A program made the translations under genes and the position numbers. Shown one piece after another: positions 21,501 to 30,259 of a DNA stretch of 64,000 nucleotides. The notes under the pieces were generated by a model. That model had not been told where the DNA came from. It saw only the letters and a list, made by a program, of their open reading frames with translations, and did no database searches. Every line of letters begins with the position of its first letter. Positions within the stretch are counted from its first letter, which is position 1. The DNA is from Micrasema longulum (Eukaryota > Arthropoda > Insecta > Trichoptera > Brachycentridae), in contig JAGVSM010002983.1 in the NCBI GenBank assembly GCA_022494885.1, positions 1-64,000 of the forward strand, read 5' to 3'.

Positions 21501-22073
21501 TAGCTCAATCGCAAATAACTATCGACGTGCTTAAAAACATGCTAAGCATTTGGGCGATCACAATGAACAATAATGAACATGCTTCAGTTATCGCAGTCAT
21601 GAGTCAACGCGTGTGTAATCTCTAAGTCAACGCTCGTGTCGGTTTGTTTTTCGTTTTCCTAGTAAATAAATACAGTTCGTGGGCGAAAAATCGGCGTTGA
21701 CTATAAAAAATAATAAAATATATTGCATTTGCAAAATAGTAAGGAGTATCTGATACAAAAAAGTGAAAATTAAATTACAATTACTATGGCGACTGCTTTT
21801 CTTGACATTTGGCTCGCCAACCGCCGGCTAAATGCAATAAATAGCGTGATAAATAATAAATAAATAACTAAAATAGCAGTTTTGGAATATTTTCCATATT
21901 TACAGCGGTGAAATTCGCAGCAGGATTATTCGTCGCGAAACATAAATATTTTGACATTTAATATTAGGTGTTCACGGATGTGATCATTGTGATCGCGAAT
22001 ACATTAAACAACCACGGTGAGAAATTGTTATCACGTCGCTTATTAGCACGTCGATAGTTATTTGTGATTGAGC
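21500..22073. mobile_element. TIR element M, about 575 bp
   Basis: AGTAGCTCAATCGCAAATAA at the left is matched in inverse by the right end reading TTATTTGTGATTGAGCTGCT, and the repeat extends through CTATCGACGTGC. It interrupts RTE sequence that in the paralogue at 28150 runs on uninterrupted. No target duplication is obvious and there is no ORF. Confidence 0.6.
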
Positions 22074-22159
22074 TGCTGGTTTGATATACGCCATAAAAAT
22101 TGTGTTATTTGTTTTTATTAAATTCAAGTTATTTTGGTAAAATAAATTGAATTTGTATT

Positions 22160-22785
22160 CAACAATGTTTGAGTATGTCAAAATGCTTGCAGACTGGCTG
22201 GATTTCCTCCCTAGGGAGTATTCATATTTAAATTTATTTCAACAGAGAGGGAAAACATTTTTGAGAAGGTAATATGGAAGTCTAAGCATTTACAGGGCTT
22301 ATGACCTGTCATTGGCTGGTTTAAGTGGCCACTTTACACACTGTGTAACATTCATGCCTAACTTCCATATTCCCTTCTCGAAATGTTTTCATCTCTGATG
22401 AAATCAAAATAATATGAATAACTCCAGGAAGAAAATCAAGCCATCTGGTTACTCAAACATGTTGATTACTACCTGGTAAAAAGAAGAAGTATAAAAATTG
22501 GAAAATTGTTTTCAAGCGTTGCCTAGTAGGATTTGGTTCAGCTGAATGAATCTCACCCACATTATAAAGGTTTCAGCTCTTTTACTTCATAAAATTCAAC
22601 AGATGGAAGAGTTTAGGAAATGTGGATGTTTTAACATGGGGAGAATGGTAAATGTTACACAGTGTGTAAAATGGCCACATAAACCAGCCGATGACAGGTC
22701 GCAAGCCCTGTAAATGCCTAGACTTCCATATTCCCGTCTCGAAAACGTTTTCCCTCTCTGTAGCAATAAATTTGAAAACTTTGAG
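22160..22785. repeat. Dispersed repeat A, head-to-head inverted dimer
   Basis: A plus-strand copy (22160-22352, outer end ACAATGTTTGAGTATGTC) is followed directly by two minus-strand pieces (22353-22470 and 22540-22785). The plus copy stops inside the conserved core. The same arrangement is at 36117-36580, 49695-50005 and 59272-59640. Confidence 0.7.
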
Positions 22786-22836
22786 AATTTTAATTCTAGC
22801 TAAAACGCAGAATATACAAAAAATAATATTTTGATG

Positions 22837-24054
22837 GGGTTGAAAGCAAAAACGCCACTGTACACGATCACCGTTTTTGGGAAGATAAAGACGTCTTACC
22901 TTCACCTTGACGGTATAGTTGAAGATAAATTCTCTCCAGCGATTACGAAGATACACTACCGACCCCCAACCTTCAAGTTTTGGACAGGTACATCGATATG
23001 AAACAAGGGGATGCGTACGTCACCGTACACATATCTACGCTCTAAAATGACATAGCTTCAGTATGACGTCATAGTTAAAGATGAAAGTCTACCGACCGAC
23101 TACTAAGATACACTACCGATCCCCCCACCATCAAGTTTTGATGTAAATACATCGGTTTATACCGACGGGTCTAGAACCCCTCGATACGTTTATCTACGCA
23201 TTAAAAGTGACAAAAAATTTATTCCACCGAACAATTTTTCCTTTAATTATGATTTATTAAATGTTTTAATCGTTTTGAGGTTGGCACCTCTTTTCTTAAA
23301 AGGTAACCGTAGGGCCTGCGACCGCAAGTGCGCGTTCGCCGAATTTACTGCGCTGTTTGCGTAGAGATATAATAACTTTTACTTCCGACGTAGATGTAGC
23401 TGATCAAAGCGTAAGACGTCTGTCAGCTAGTTCATCTGGAATGCATAGTTCCCCTTAGATATTCTGGAGCCGGTTATTGCGGTGAGTATACGCGAAACCA
23501 ACCGAGTTGTATTCCACCATCTGTGGAAATCGTAGCCAGTGTGGTTTCGAAGTAATTGGGTGATATGACTGAACTTAGGATTCAAAATGGTCTCGCTGCG
23601 GCATTCAATACCAGACTGTAGGCAGAGTCATTTTATTCATCCAGTGGAGCCTGCGTGAATACCGTTACAATAATCGACTCTAGACACTACAAACGCATTT
23701 TATTGTTGACGGGCCGGCATCAACAGCAAAATTTTTGCGTATGCATTTAATTTGTTTCAGCTGATAAAAGCATGGACTTATCGTTCTACTAATTTGAGCG
23801 TCAAGAGAAAGGTCAGAATTAAGGAAGACTCCCAGTAGTTTTACGGTGGGTAAAGCGGTACTCCTTACATCGGGTAGTGCCGTATCTTGAATTCAAAAGT
23901 TCAATGTGTAGTTTGTGCGTGGTAGCAAAAAGACTATTCATTTCGAGCTGAATGTGCACATTGAACTTAAAAGAAGTAGTATAGTCTTTTCACCACTGGT
24001 TTACTTCTTCTCAAAAACGGTGACCGCGGACAGTGGCGTTTTTGCTTTTAACCC
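22837..24054. mobile_element. TIR element H, about 1.2 kb
   Basis: Left end GGGTTGAAAGCAAAAACGCC and the right end (GGCGTTTTTGC, TTTTAACCC) form inverted repeats of about 41 bp, extending through CACTG and TCACCGTTTTT. Inside are two diverged tandem copies of about 170 bp (22915-23040 and 23085-23215, shared AAGATACACTACCGA) and an inserted L2-like LINE piece. No transposase is seen. Confidence 0.65.
23340..23900 (-). mobile_element. L2/CR1-like LINE fragment, copy 3, inside element H
   Basis: The reverse complement aligns with the copies at 9900-10400 and 41359-41900 (for example TTTACCCACCG and CGATTATTGTAACGG) but carries many small insertions and deletions, so it is older. Confidence 0.75.
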
Positions 24055-24359
24055 TCTCACTTAATTGTTGCAAAGAAAACCACTAAAATTAACAGCGTTC
24101 TGTGAATCTGCACAAGGATACTTAACATTAATTAGGACTTTTTTCCTACTCATTTCTCTTAACATTAATTAATATTTCTATATAATTTTTTATGACCAAG
24201 TCATTTATTTTTTAAATATGTATATAAAGACACTTCCAGTGTCAAAAATCTTTGTCCATTAACAATAATTTTTAAATAATACATGATATGGACCTCAGAG
24301 TAATAATGCGTCAACCATAGAGAAGCCCTATCACCATGTTTGATAGGAGGAATCGTGTG

Positions 24360-24885
24360 TTAGAAATACCACATTGTAAAACGAGGCTAGCACAGAGATA
24401 TGCATATATTATAAGCACAAAAAATTTTAATTATTTTTTCACTGATAATATTTCATTGATCCCAAACTTTCAAAATGTTCCTTCTTTTAAAAAACACGCA
24501 CTATCCTAGATTCAAACTAAAGATATAAACTCATTTTTTCTATGATATATTTTGTTGCCATAAGGAATATTTTTATTTTTTTTATTTCCTTTTTTAATTA
24601 CTATAAAATAAAAATAAAATACCATGTAATCTTTTACACAATATTTTCTTTTCTCTTTCTTATGTAACACAAAAATATTATAACTGTCTATTTATTATAG
24701 GAGCAAAAATTCATAAACATTTCTCGTATACCCAAGAACAGGCCATGTTTTTATGGGATTTTTTGTTTGCTTTTTTTACTATTAATATGTATTTCATTGC
24801 TTGTAATTATCCTTTTTTTAATACTCTGTTTTACCTCTTATGTGTATTGTAAAAAAAAAACAAAAAAATAAAAATAAAAAACGCA
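24360..24885 (+). repeat. Repeat G (retroposed tail-like), copy 1
   Basis: About 500 bp, highly AT-rich, shared with 43290-43800 and 56050-56595. The shared line includes TTATTATAGGAGCAAAAA and CAGGCCATG. All copies end in A-rich runs while their left ends differ, as expected for a 5'-truncated retroposon. No ORF. Confidence 0.7.
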
Positions 24886-25032
24886 AGCGATGTTGGTTAG
24901 CAACGAATTGGCGGCCATTTTGTTTTGTTTGACAACATACGCAGAACGGTTCTATCGGATGCTTTTGTTGCTGTGCAAGCTTTTGTATGTAAATAACTTG
25001 GATATTTACGTTATAATAAATAAAAATCGACT

Positions 25033-25103
25033 ATGGTGAATTGCAGTACGTTTGGTTTTAGCAGTAGGAGCGTCAAAGGTGTTAAAGGAGTCAGTTTTCA
25101 CAG
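25033..25103 (+). CDS. THAP-domain first exon (partial, likely defunct)
   Basis: ATG at 25033 opens MVNCSTFGFSSRSVKGVKGV followed by SFHR, ending at a canonical donor (AG|GTAATT at 25103/25104). This is the N-terminal part of a THAP zinc finger (expected pattern M-x-x-C-x-x-x-x-C, then SFHRFP). The second Cys is replaced by Phe (GF for GC), which should break zinc binding. The exon lies inside the P-like element, so it is probably the transposase first exon. A downstream exon with the remaining Cys/His ligands was not found. Confidence 0.6.
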
Positions 25104-25189
25104 GTAATTGATTTCAAATATTTTCCCATGATTTACATTGATTTTAGGCATTTATTGTCCCGACACGTGTGTTGATTTACTAAAAAACT

Positions 25190-25440
25190 TTCCTTATATC
25201 AACATATTTACTGGCAATATGTCGGGGCCGCCCTAGGCATCCATAAAAAGTTTGAGTCTTCATCGAGTAGAGGTCGATTAAAATTTTACTCGAAAATAGT
25301 AACGTTAACCTTGAAATCGCATCTAACACGCCATTGCGTGTCCAAATTTCAGGCCGCTACGATTCGCCGTTTCGGAGATGTGACGGACAAACAAACAAAC
25401 ACAACACAGGACTTTGGTTCCATGGAGTTGGGATTTATGT
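25190..25440. other. Segment with a common insect repeat end word
   Basis: CCGTTTCGGAGATGTGACGG followed by ACAAACAAACAAACA is a combination often seen at transposon or satellite ends in insects. It lies inside the P-like element and has no ORF. Confidence 0.35.
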
Positions 25441-26029
25441 CTCAATAAATGTTACATAAGTATATTGTGAATAAAAAAATAAACACACACGTGTATTTTC
25501 AGTTTTATAAAATAAATTGGAATAACCCTGCAATAAAAAATACACAGGTACATATTTAAAAGTATTTACAATGCAAATTAATATCCATTTGGCAATTCTC
25601 GACCTGAGTACGGCTCATTGTTTTGCTGCGAACTGTAGCTAACTTAATACCCAATAGTCATAGAATTGTGTTCCTACGTTTGGGCTCCTCTATAGCTTGG
25701 CGCATTATTACTCTGAGATATTGACTAATACTTTATATATTTTTTATTAATATGTTAAAAACTTAACATTGTTTTTTCTTAAAAACTTATAAATTGACAT
25801 GCAAATTTTTGATAGGTTTTTCAAAAATGATTTATTTAACATAAATATATTAAATATTGCTAAGTTGGGACATATTGAAAATAGCAAATCGGAAATAACT
25901 GCTATTCAATTAATCACTACATTATTATGGATAACTTATGGCGCTATTTTTTAAGTAGCGTGGGTGCTATAGTATGTAATGCATTTATTTTTTAAAAAAA
26001 AGTGTATTTTTTATGTTGAAGATAAATAG

Positions 26030-26250
26030 GGAAATATCACATGTGGATATTGTGGAGAAATATTTTCATACATAAATGTCAAAAAGAAATTCAATAAAAA
26101 TACGTTGCTAGAAAAATGCGCCGTATTTGTTGTGACGTCAAGATTCGTGATATTGTTCTAAACAAATTTGAATGGGCAGGAACAAATAAACAAGAATCGC
26201 GAAGTATTAGGGGCGTGGCCAATGGAATGACAATTTTTGCGGGAATTCAA
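26030..26250 (+). repeat. Repeat F, copy 1
   Basis: It aligns with 31840-32050 over about 200 bp (GGATATTGTGGAGAAAT, CAAGATTCGTGA, GAATGGGCGGGAACAAATAA, ATTAGGGGCG). Short open frames here are shared by the two copies but carry no known domain. Confidence 0.65.
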
Positions 26251-26284
26251 AATTACAAATTAAAAAATATTTTTTATGTTACTA

Positions 26285-26553
26285 ATAATTCATCATCATC
26301 ATCATTCCCTTTCCGCACCTAATGGTGCATAGGGCACTGCATTGGTACACCAATCACAGCGCATCTTGATCATTTTTGTCACGTAAAGGTAAGATGATCA
26401 GTCTTACACTTCAGGTACCAGTCTAGGGACTATGAAATATTCTATTGTAAAAACACCCTTTTCAATAGTATTTCATGTCAACCATGTCGGGAATCGAACC
26501 CGAGACCTCTTGCATGGTAGGCAAACGCGCTGACCATTACACCACGAGGCCGA
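26285..26553 (-). mobile_element. tRNA-derived SINE S1, full-length copy
   Basis: The head on the minus strand starts GGCCTCGTGGTGTAATGGTC with B box GGTTCGATTCCCG. The tail is a (ATG)n-type run, seen as TCATCATCATCATC at 26290-26303. It aligns from end to end with 3262-3532. Confidence 0.88.
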
Positions 26554-26918
26554 CAAATAATTAGCAAAAAATATTATTTTTACCAGGAAAAACTGTCTGG
26601 ACAGTATTTCAAATGTAAAAACTGTTATAAAAAGCGATATTTTCCTATTCATACGTTTATTTATTTTTGACCAATAGATTGAGTGTCCAATTGCTATAGC
26701 ACCCACCCAGCATGGTCAGGCAATAAGATATTATGTTTGAGTAATACAGTTTGAGGTCACCACTGGAGTTCGCCAAGGTTGCGTGCTTGGACCGTTATTT
26801 TTATAATCCTCATGTACTTCTCATCTTCAGGAAGTCAATTCCACTAGATCGAGGAATAGCCATCTCCTCCTCGCAAAAACTCTGCGACCTAGAGTATGCC
26901 GATGATGCGGTTATAATT

Positions 26919-27348
26919 GAACGTAGTTATGCAGAAAGCAGCCAGACCATAATTGTGGCAAAATGATATATATGTGTTATCAGGTGCAGTAAGGTCGATT
27001 CTATGTTCTGCTTAAAACAGCCAGACCGCTTTCATATAAAAAAAACTGTATTAATCGCCTTCTGAAAATGGTGTTGATCACAAAAACGGCATTTTTTCAA
27101 TTTGCAAAAAACTCCTACAGCACCAGAAAAATGTTACAGTACTTTAAAAATCATTAAAACTGGTCAAATACGTAATAAAATTTATGTTTGTTTTATAAAA
27201 AAATAAGATGAATTCATCGTTTATCATTTGTTAAAGTCAAAAACATTCCAACTGCTGTGTAGATTTGATTACTAACTCATTTCACAAAAGTTCTATTATC
27301 TCAGTTTCACTTTTCTATGGCTGGACTGCTTTCTGCATAACTACGTTC
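26919..27348. mobile_element. TIR element, 430 bp, 4-bp TSD AATT
   Basis: Ends are inverted repeats: GAACGTAGTTATGCAGAAAG and CTTTCTGCATAACTACGTTC. AATT is duplicated at 26915-26918 and 27349-27352. Removing the element restores the LINE frame (VIIEEDSV). No ORF. A 4-bp duplication is unusual; superfamilies with that size include Sola1. Confidence 0.82.
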
Positions 27349-27603
27349 AATTGAGGATTCAGTCAGGGGTCTTCAGGCCACTGTAAATGGCCTAAATAGG
27401 TACTCCGCATGCATGGGTTTAAAATATTTCAAAAACCCATGTACTGTGTGTAACACTTCATGCCTTGATGCCCAAAATCCCCTGACTGTCAAACCAAGTC
27501 ATCGGAAGAGTCGAGAGTTTCAAATACCTGGGAGTATATGTTACGGAAAATGGCAGCTTTCAAAAAGAACTGGGAGTGCGACTAGGAATAGCAGGCGCCA
27601 CAT

Positions 27604-27820
27604 GTTAATTATTTATTTTTTTTGTTAATTAATGTTAATTATTATTATTATTTTTTTTGCACCACAACAGGCCAGGAGGCCCAATTACAGTGGTGAATTA
27701 CATCACAGAACACCCAGGCTTGAGAAAAATCACATTTTAATTTTTGTGTTCTCACCGGGAATCGAACCCGGAACCTCCCGTCTGTAAGTCGAGCATCTTG
27801 ACCACTACACCACGGAGGCC
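27604..27820 (-). mobile_element. tRNA-derived SINE S2, 7-bp TSD GCCACAT
   Basis: The minus-strand head is GGCCTCCGTGGTGTAGTGGT with B box GGTTCGATTCCCGG. The body ends with TGTGATTTTTCTCAAGCCTG and GGGTGTTCTGTGATG, and the poly-A/ATT tail is at the left. GCCACAT is at 27597-27603 and 27821-27827. Its removal rejoins the LINE frame. Confidence 0.9.
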
Positions 27821-28384
27821 GCCACATTCAACAGTATGAAGGCTGTCTGGAGATCGGATGTTTACTCAGTGAAAACCAAATGCCGCCAATATAACGCCTG
27901 CATAACACCTATTCTCATCTATGGATGCGAATCGTGGCACCTCACTAGGGCCCAAAATACTGAGTTTTGAGAATAGGTGTCTCGGAAGAATCTTGGGTAT
28001 GCGGTGGTTTGACTTTGCGCGGGATGAAGTAATAAGAGAACGGACGCAGAAAACTCCGGCGACAACCGTCATCAAGCGAAGGTGATACGGTTGGCTTGGT
28101 CTTTGTACTGCGAATGCCTCCCGAGAGTCTTAACCACGCTTGCCTACTTTACAAGGCATCAGGTTCTCGACGTCCTGGACTGTTCGTCAGCAGTTCATGT
28201 CAGAATTATGACACGCGAACCTGACTTGGGGGGATGCATGGGAGCTGGCAGCCAACAGAGATGCCTGGAGGATCTTTGTGGACGCCATATGCTCCAACTA
28301 GGGAGCGGACATGGAATGATGAATACATTTAGGTTTGGATAACCCAAAAAAATTTCCTCAAATTACGTTTATATAGGCACATAT

Positions 28385-28900
28385 TTAATATGAACTCTTA
28401 TCCGCTAAGTGTCGGTTAAATTTGATAATTTTAGAATAAATTTAGGAAAAAAATTATAACTCTTAACCGCTTAAGTGTCGCTTACATTTGATAATTTTGT
28501 AATGCATTTACAAAAAAAATAATACTAATTCTTAACCACTTACGTGTCGCTTGATAATTTTGAAAAGCATTTAGGGATAAAATTACACGAACTCTTAACC
28601 GCTTAAGTGTCAATTAAATTTGATCATTTTTGTATGCATTTAAGAAAAAATTCATATGAACTCTTAACCATTTAAGTGTCAGTCAAATTTGACAGTCATT
28701 GAAATGGATTTGAATAAAAATATTATGAACTCTTAACTACTAAAGAGTCAGTTAAACTATATGGATATTTTTAATGCATTTAGACAAAATGTAATGATCG
28801 AGCAAATATCAGTCAAATTTAATGGATTTGGAAACGATTAAAAAAAACTTGATATAAACTCTTAACCACTTAAGCGTCAGTCAAAATTGATAAAATTATG
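28385..28900. repeat. Degenerate minisatellite downstream of ATP13A
   Basis: About seven units of 65-80 bp share GAACTCTTAACCNCTTAAGT, GTCAGTCAAATTTGAT and AATGCATTTAG-like words. Units differ by substitutions and small indels. No ORF. It lies 340 bp beyond the stop codon of the gene on its 3' side. Confidence 0.85.
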
Positions 28901-29192
28901 TTTTGGAAAAATGCGTAAAACAGGTGAGTTTTGACTCTCATTCATATACTACGATTATATGTTGAGACGGTAGAAAAAGTACGTAAGTTTCATGTGAAAT
29001 TCAGTCACAAAGAGCCTCGATTGAAACATATTGTTCGTGGCACTTGAAGAGTTAAGAGGGAGGTTAACACTTTTACACTTTGTAAGTAAATATATCTATA
29101 TAAAATTGGTAAATGGGGTCATCGCTTTGACGGTTGTTTTAAGTTTTGATGGTTTTAAAAATATACATAGAAGCATACACAATCCTATATGC

Positions 29193-29198
29193 TTTAAT
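29193..29198 (-). promoter_or_regulatory. Possible polyadenylation signal of ATP13A
   Basis: ATTAAA on the minus strand lies about 45 bases downstream of the stop codon. It is the only such hexamer close by. A canonical AATAAA is not seen in the first 150 bases. Confidence 0.35.
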
Positions 29199-29240
29199 AC
29201 TTGTTGTCCCTAATATTAATCTCACTATCAGGTACTCGTG

Positions 29241-30259
29241 TCATCCAACCGCATTGTCCAAAGTTCTCTTGAGGTTTCCGTTGCTGTTGGCCGCAGTCCT
29301 CTCGCTGACGACGTTCAGCGAATCCGCGCTCCCGTTGGCCGACACGGGCGGCCAATCGCGCTGGTTCTCCAGCTCCTTCTCCACGACTCTGTGCGAGAAC
29401 CGTTTGGCGGATCTTTCCCGCAGCGCTCGAGGAACCATCTTCTTCGACTGCATGAGGTACTGCACGATGAACTTCTCGGCGAAGAGGCAGCAGCCGAAGT
29501 TGGCGACGGCGAGGCCGACGATGATGAACCGGAAGCGGTACTCCGGGGGCATCATCAGCTCGAGGAGGTTCGCGAGCCAGTCGGCGGGGTAAACGACAAT
29601 GTAAACGCCGAGCGCCGCCATTACAAATAAACTGGCCATAAACACGTAATTGGTGAAGATCGACTTTCTGTACGGCGCGCCGTGCGAGAACGCGATCGCG
29701 AGCGAAATGTACTGGAACATCGAAAGGCAGAATATCGCGTAGTTCTCGTGGCATTTGTACTCCTCTTCGCCTTCGTACTGATGCGGAACGTACCACGAGT
29801 ACGTCGTCAGCACCATAAAACTGGCGACTTGAAACGCGACGACTATCAGCAGCTGAAGGATCAGCGACACTAAAGGCACGAAGCCGAGCAGCGACATGCT
29901 CGGGGGAATCTTGCACAGCTTGCCGGGGAACGCGTGCGTCTTGCCGAAGGAGAACGTGAAGTTGATGCTCAGCGCGATGTCTATGTACAGGAACTGGAAG
30001 TCCGTCAGGTTGGAGTCGAAGTAGTACAGGAACGCCACGCTGAGGAACTCGGCGAGCGAGTAGGCCACCATGAACTTGAACATGCCGAAGGAGGTGGTGA
30101 GCGCGGCCCGGCCCTCGCGGATTATGAGGGGCACGCAGCCGACGTGGCCCTCGCGCGACGTGAAGGGCGACGCGACGCTGCTCTCCTCGCCGGACACGGA
30201 TATGCCGGCGTGCGCGGCTTTCAGAGCGCCGCAATCGTTGGCGCCATCGCCGCACATGG
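29241..30259 (-). CDS. ATP13A3: ATP13A exon 15 (last coding exon)
   Basis: Acceptor TTTCAG precedes the exon and a TGA stop lies at 29241-29243. It carries [19 protein letters not shown], the magnesium-binding hinge motif, then ASPFTSREG and REGRAAL, then M5-M10 (for example [20 protein letters not shown] and [20 protein letters not shown]). The cytosolic tail of about 70 residues is charged, then Ser/Asn-rich, ending DNAVG. At 1019 bases it is by far the longest exon, and it is GC-rich (strong C/G third-position bias). Confidence 0.97.

Larger units (their letters stand above)
24294..25717 (+). mobile_element. P-element-like transposon with THAP exon, 1424 bp, 8-bp TSD
   Basis: Ends are inverted repeats: CTCAGAGTAATAATGCG at the left and CGCATTATTACTCTGAG at the right, with partial pairing further in (ATAGAG.AGCCC). 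Flanks ATATGGAC (24286-24293) and ATATTGAC (25718-25725) match in 7 of 8 bases. An 8-bp duplication and a THAP-domain transposase are marks of the P superfamily, and a THAP first exon lies inside. The left third carries a retroposed AT-rich insertion. The rest of a transposase is not visible. Confidence 0.75.
26735..28335 (+). mobile_element. RTE-like LINE 3' half with two nested insertions
   Basis: Pieces in order: TTGVRQGCVLGPLF (RT domain 4), CDLEYADDAVII (RT domain 5, YADD), then after a MITE EDSVRGLQATVNGLNRYSAC, RVESFKYLGVYVTENGSFQK, LGIAGA, then after a SINE FNSMKAVWRSDVYSVKTKCR, LIYGCESWHLTRAQ, RRYGWLG-like, WELAANRDAWRIFVDAICSN. Stops and frameshifts occur. The tail CAACTAGGGAGCGGACATGG ends near 28325. 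It is dead. Confidence 0.85.

Noticed and set aside
28385..28900. CRISPR-like array
   Set aside because: Units are diverged tandem repeats without constant repeats and unique spacers, in a eukaryotic context.
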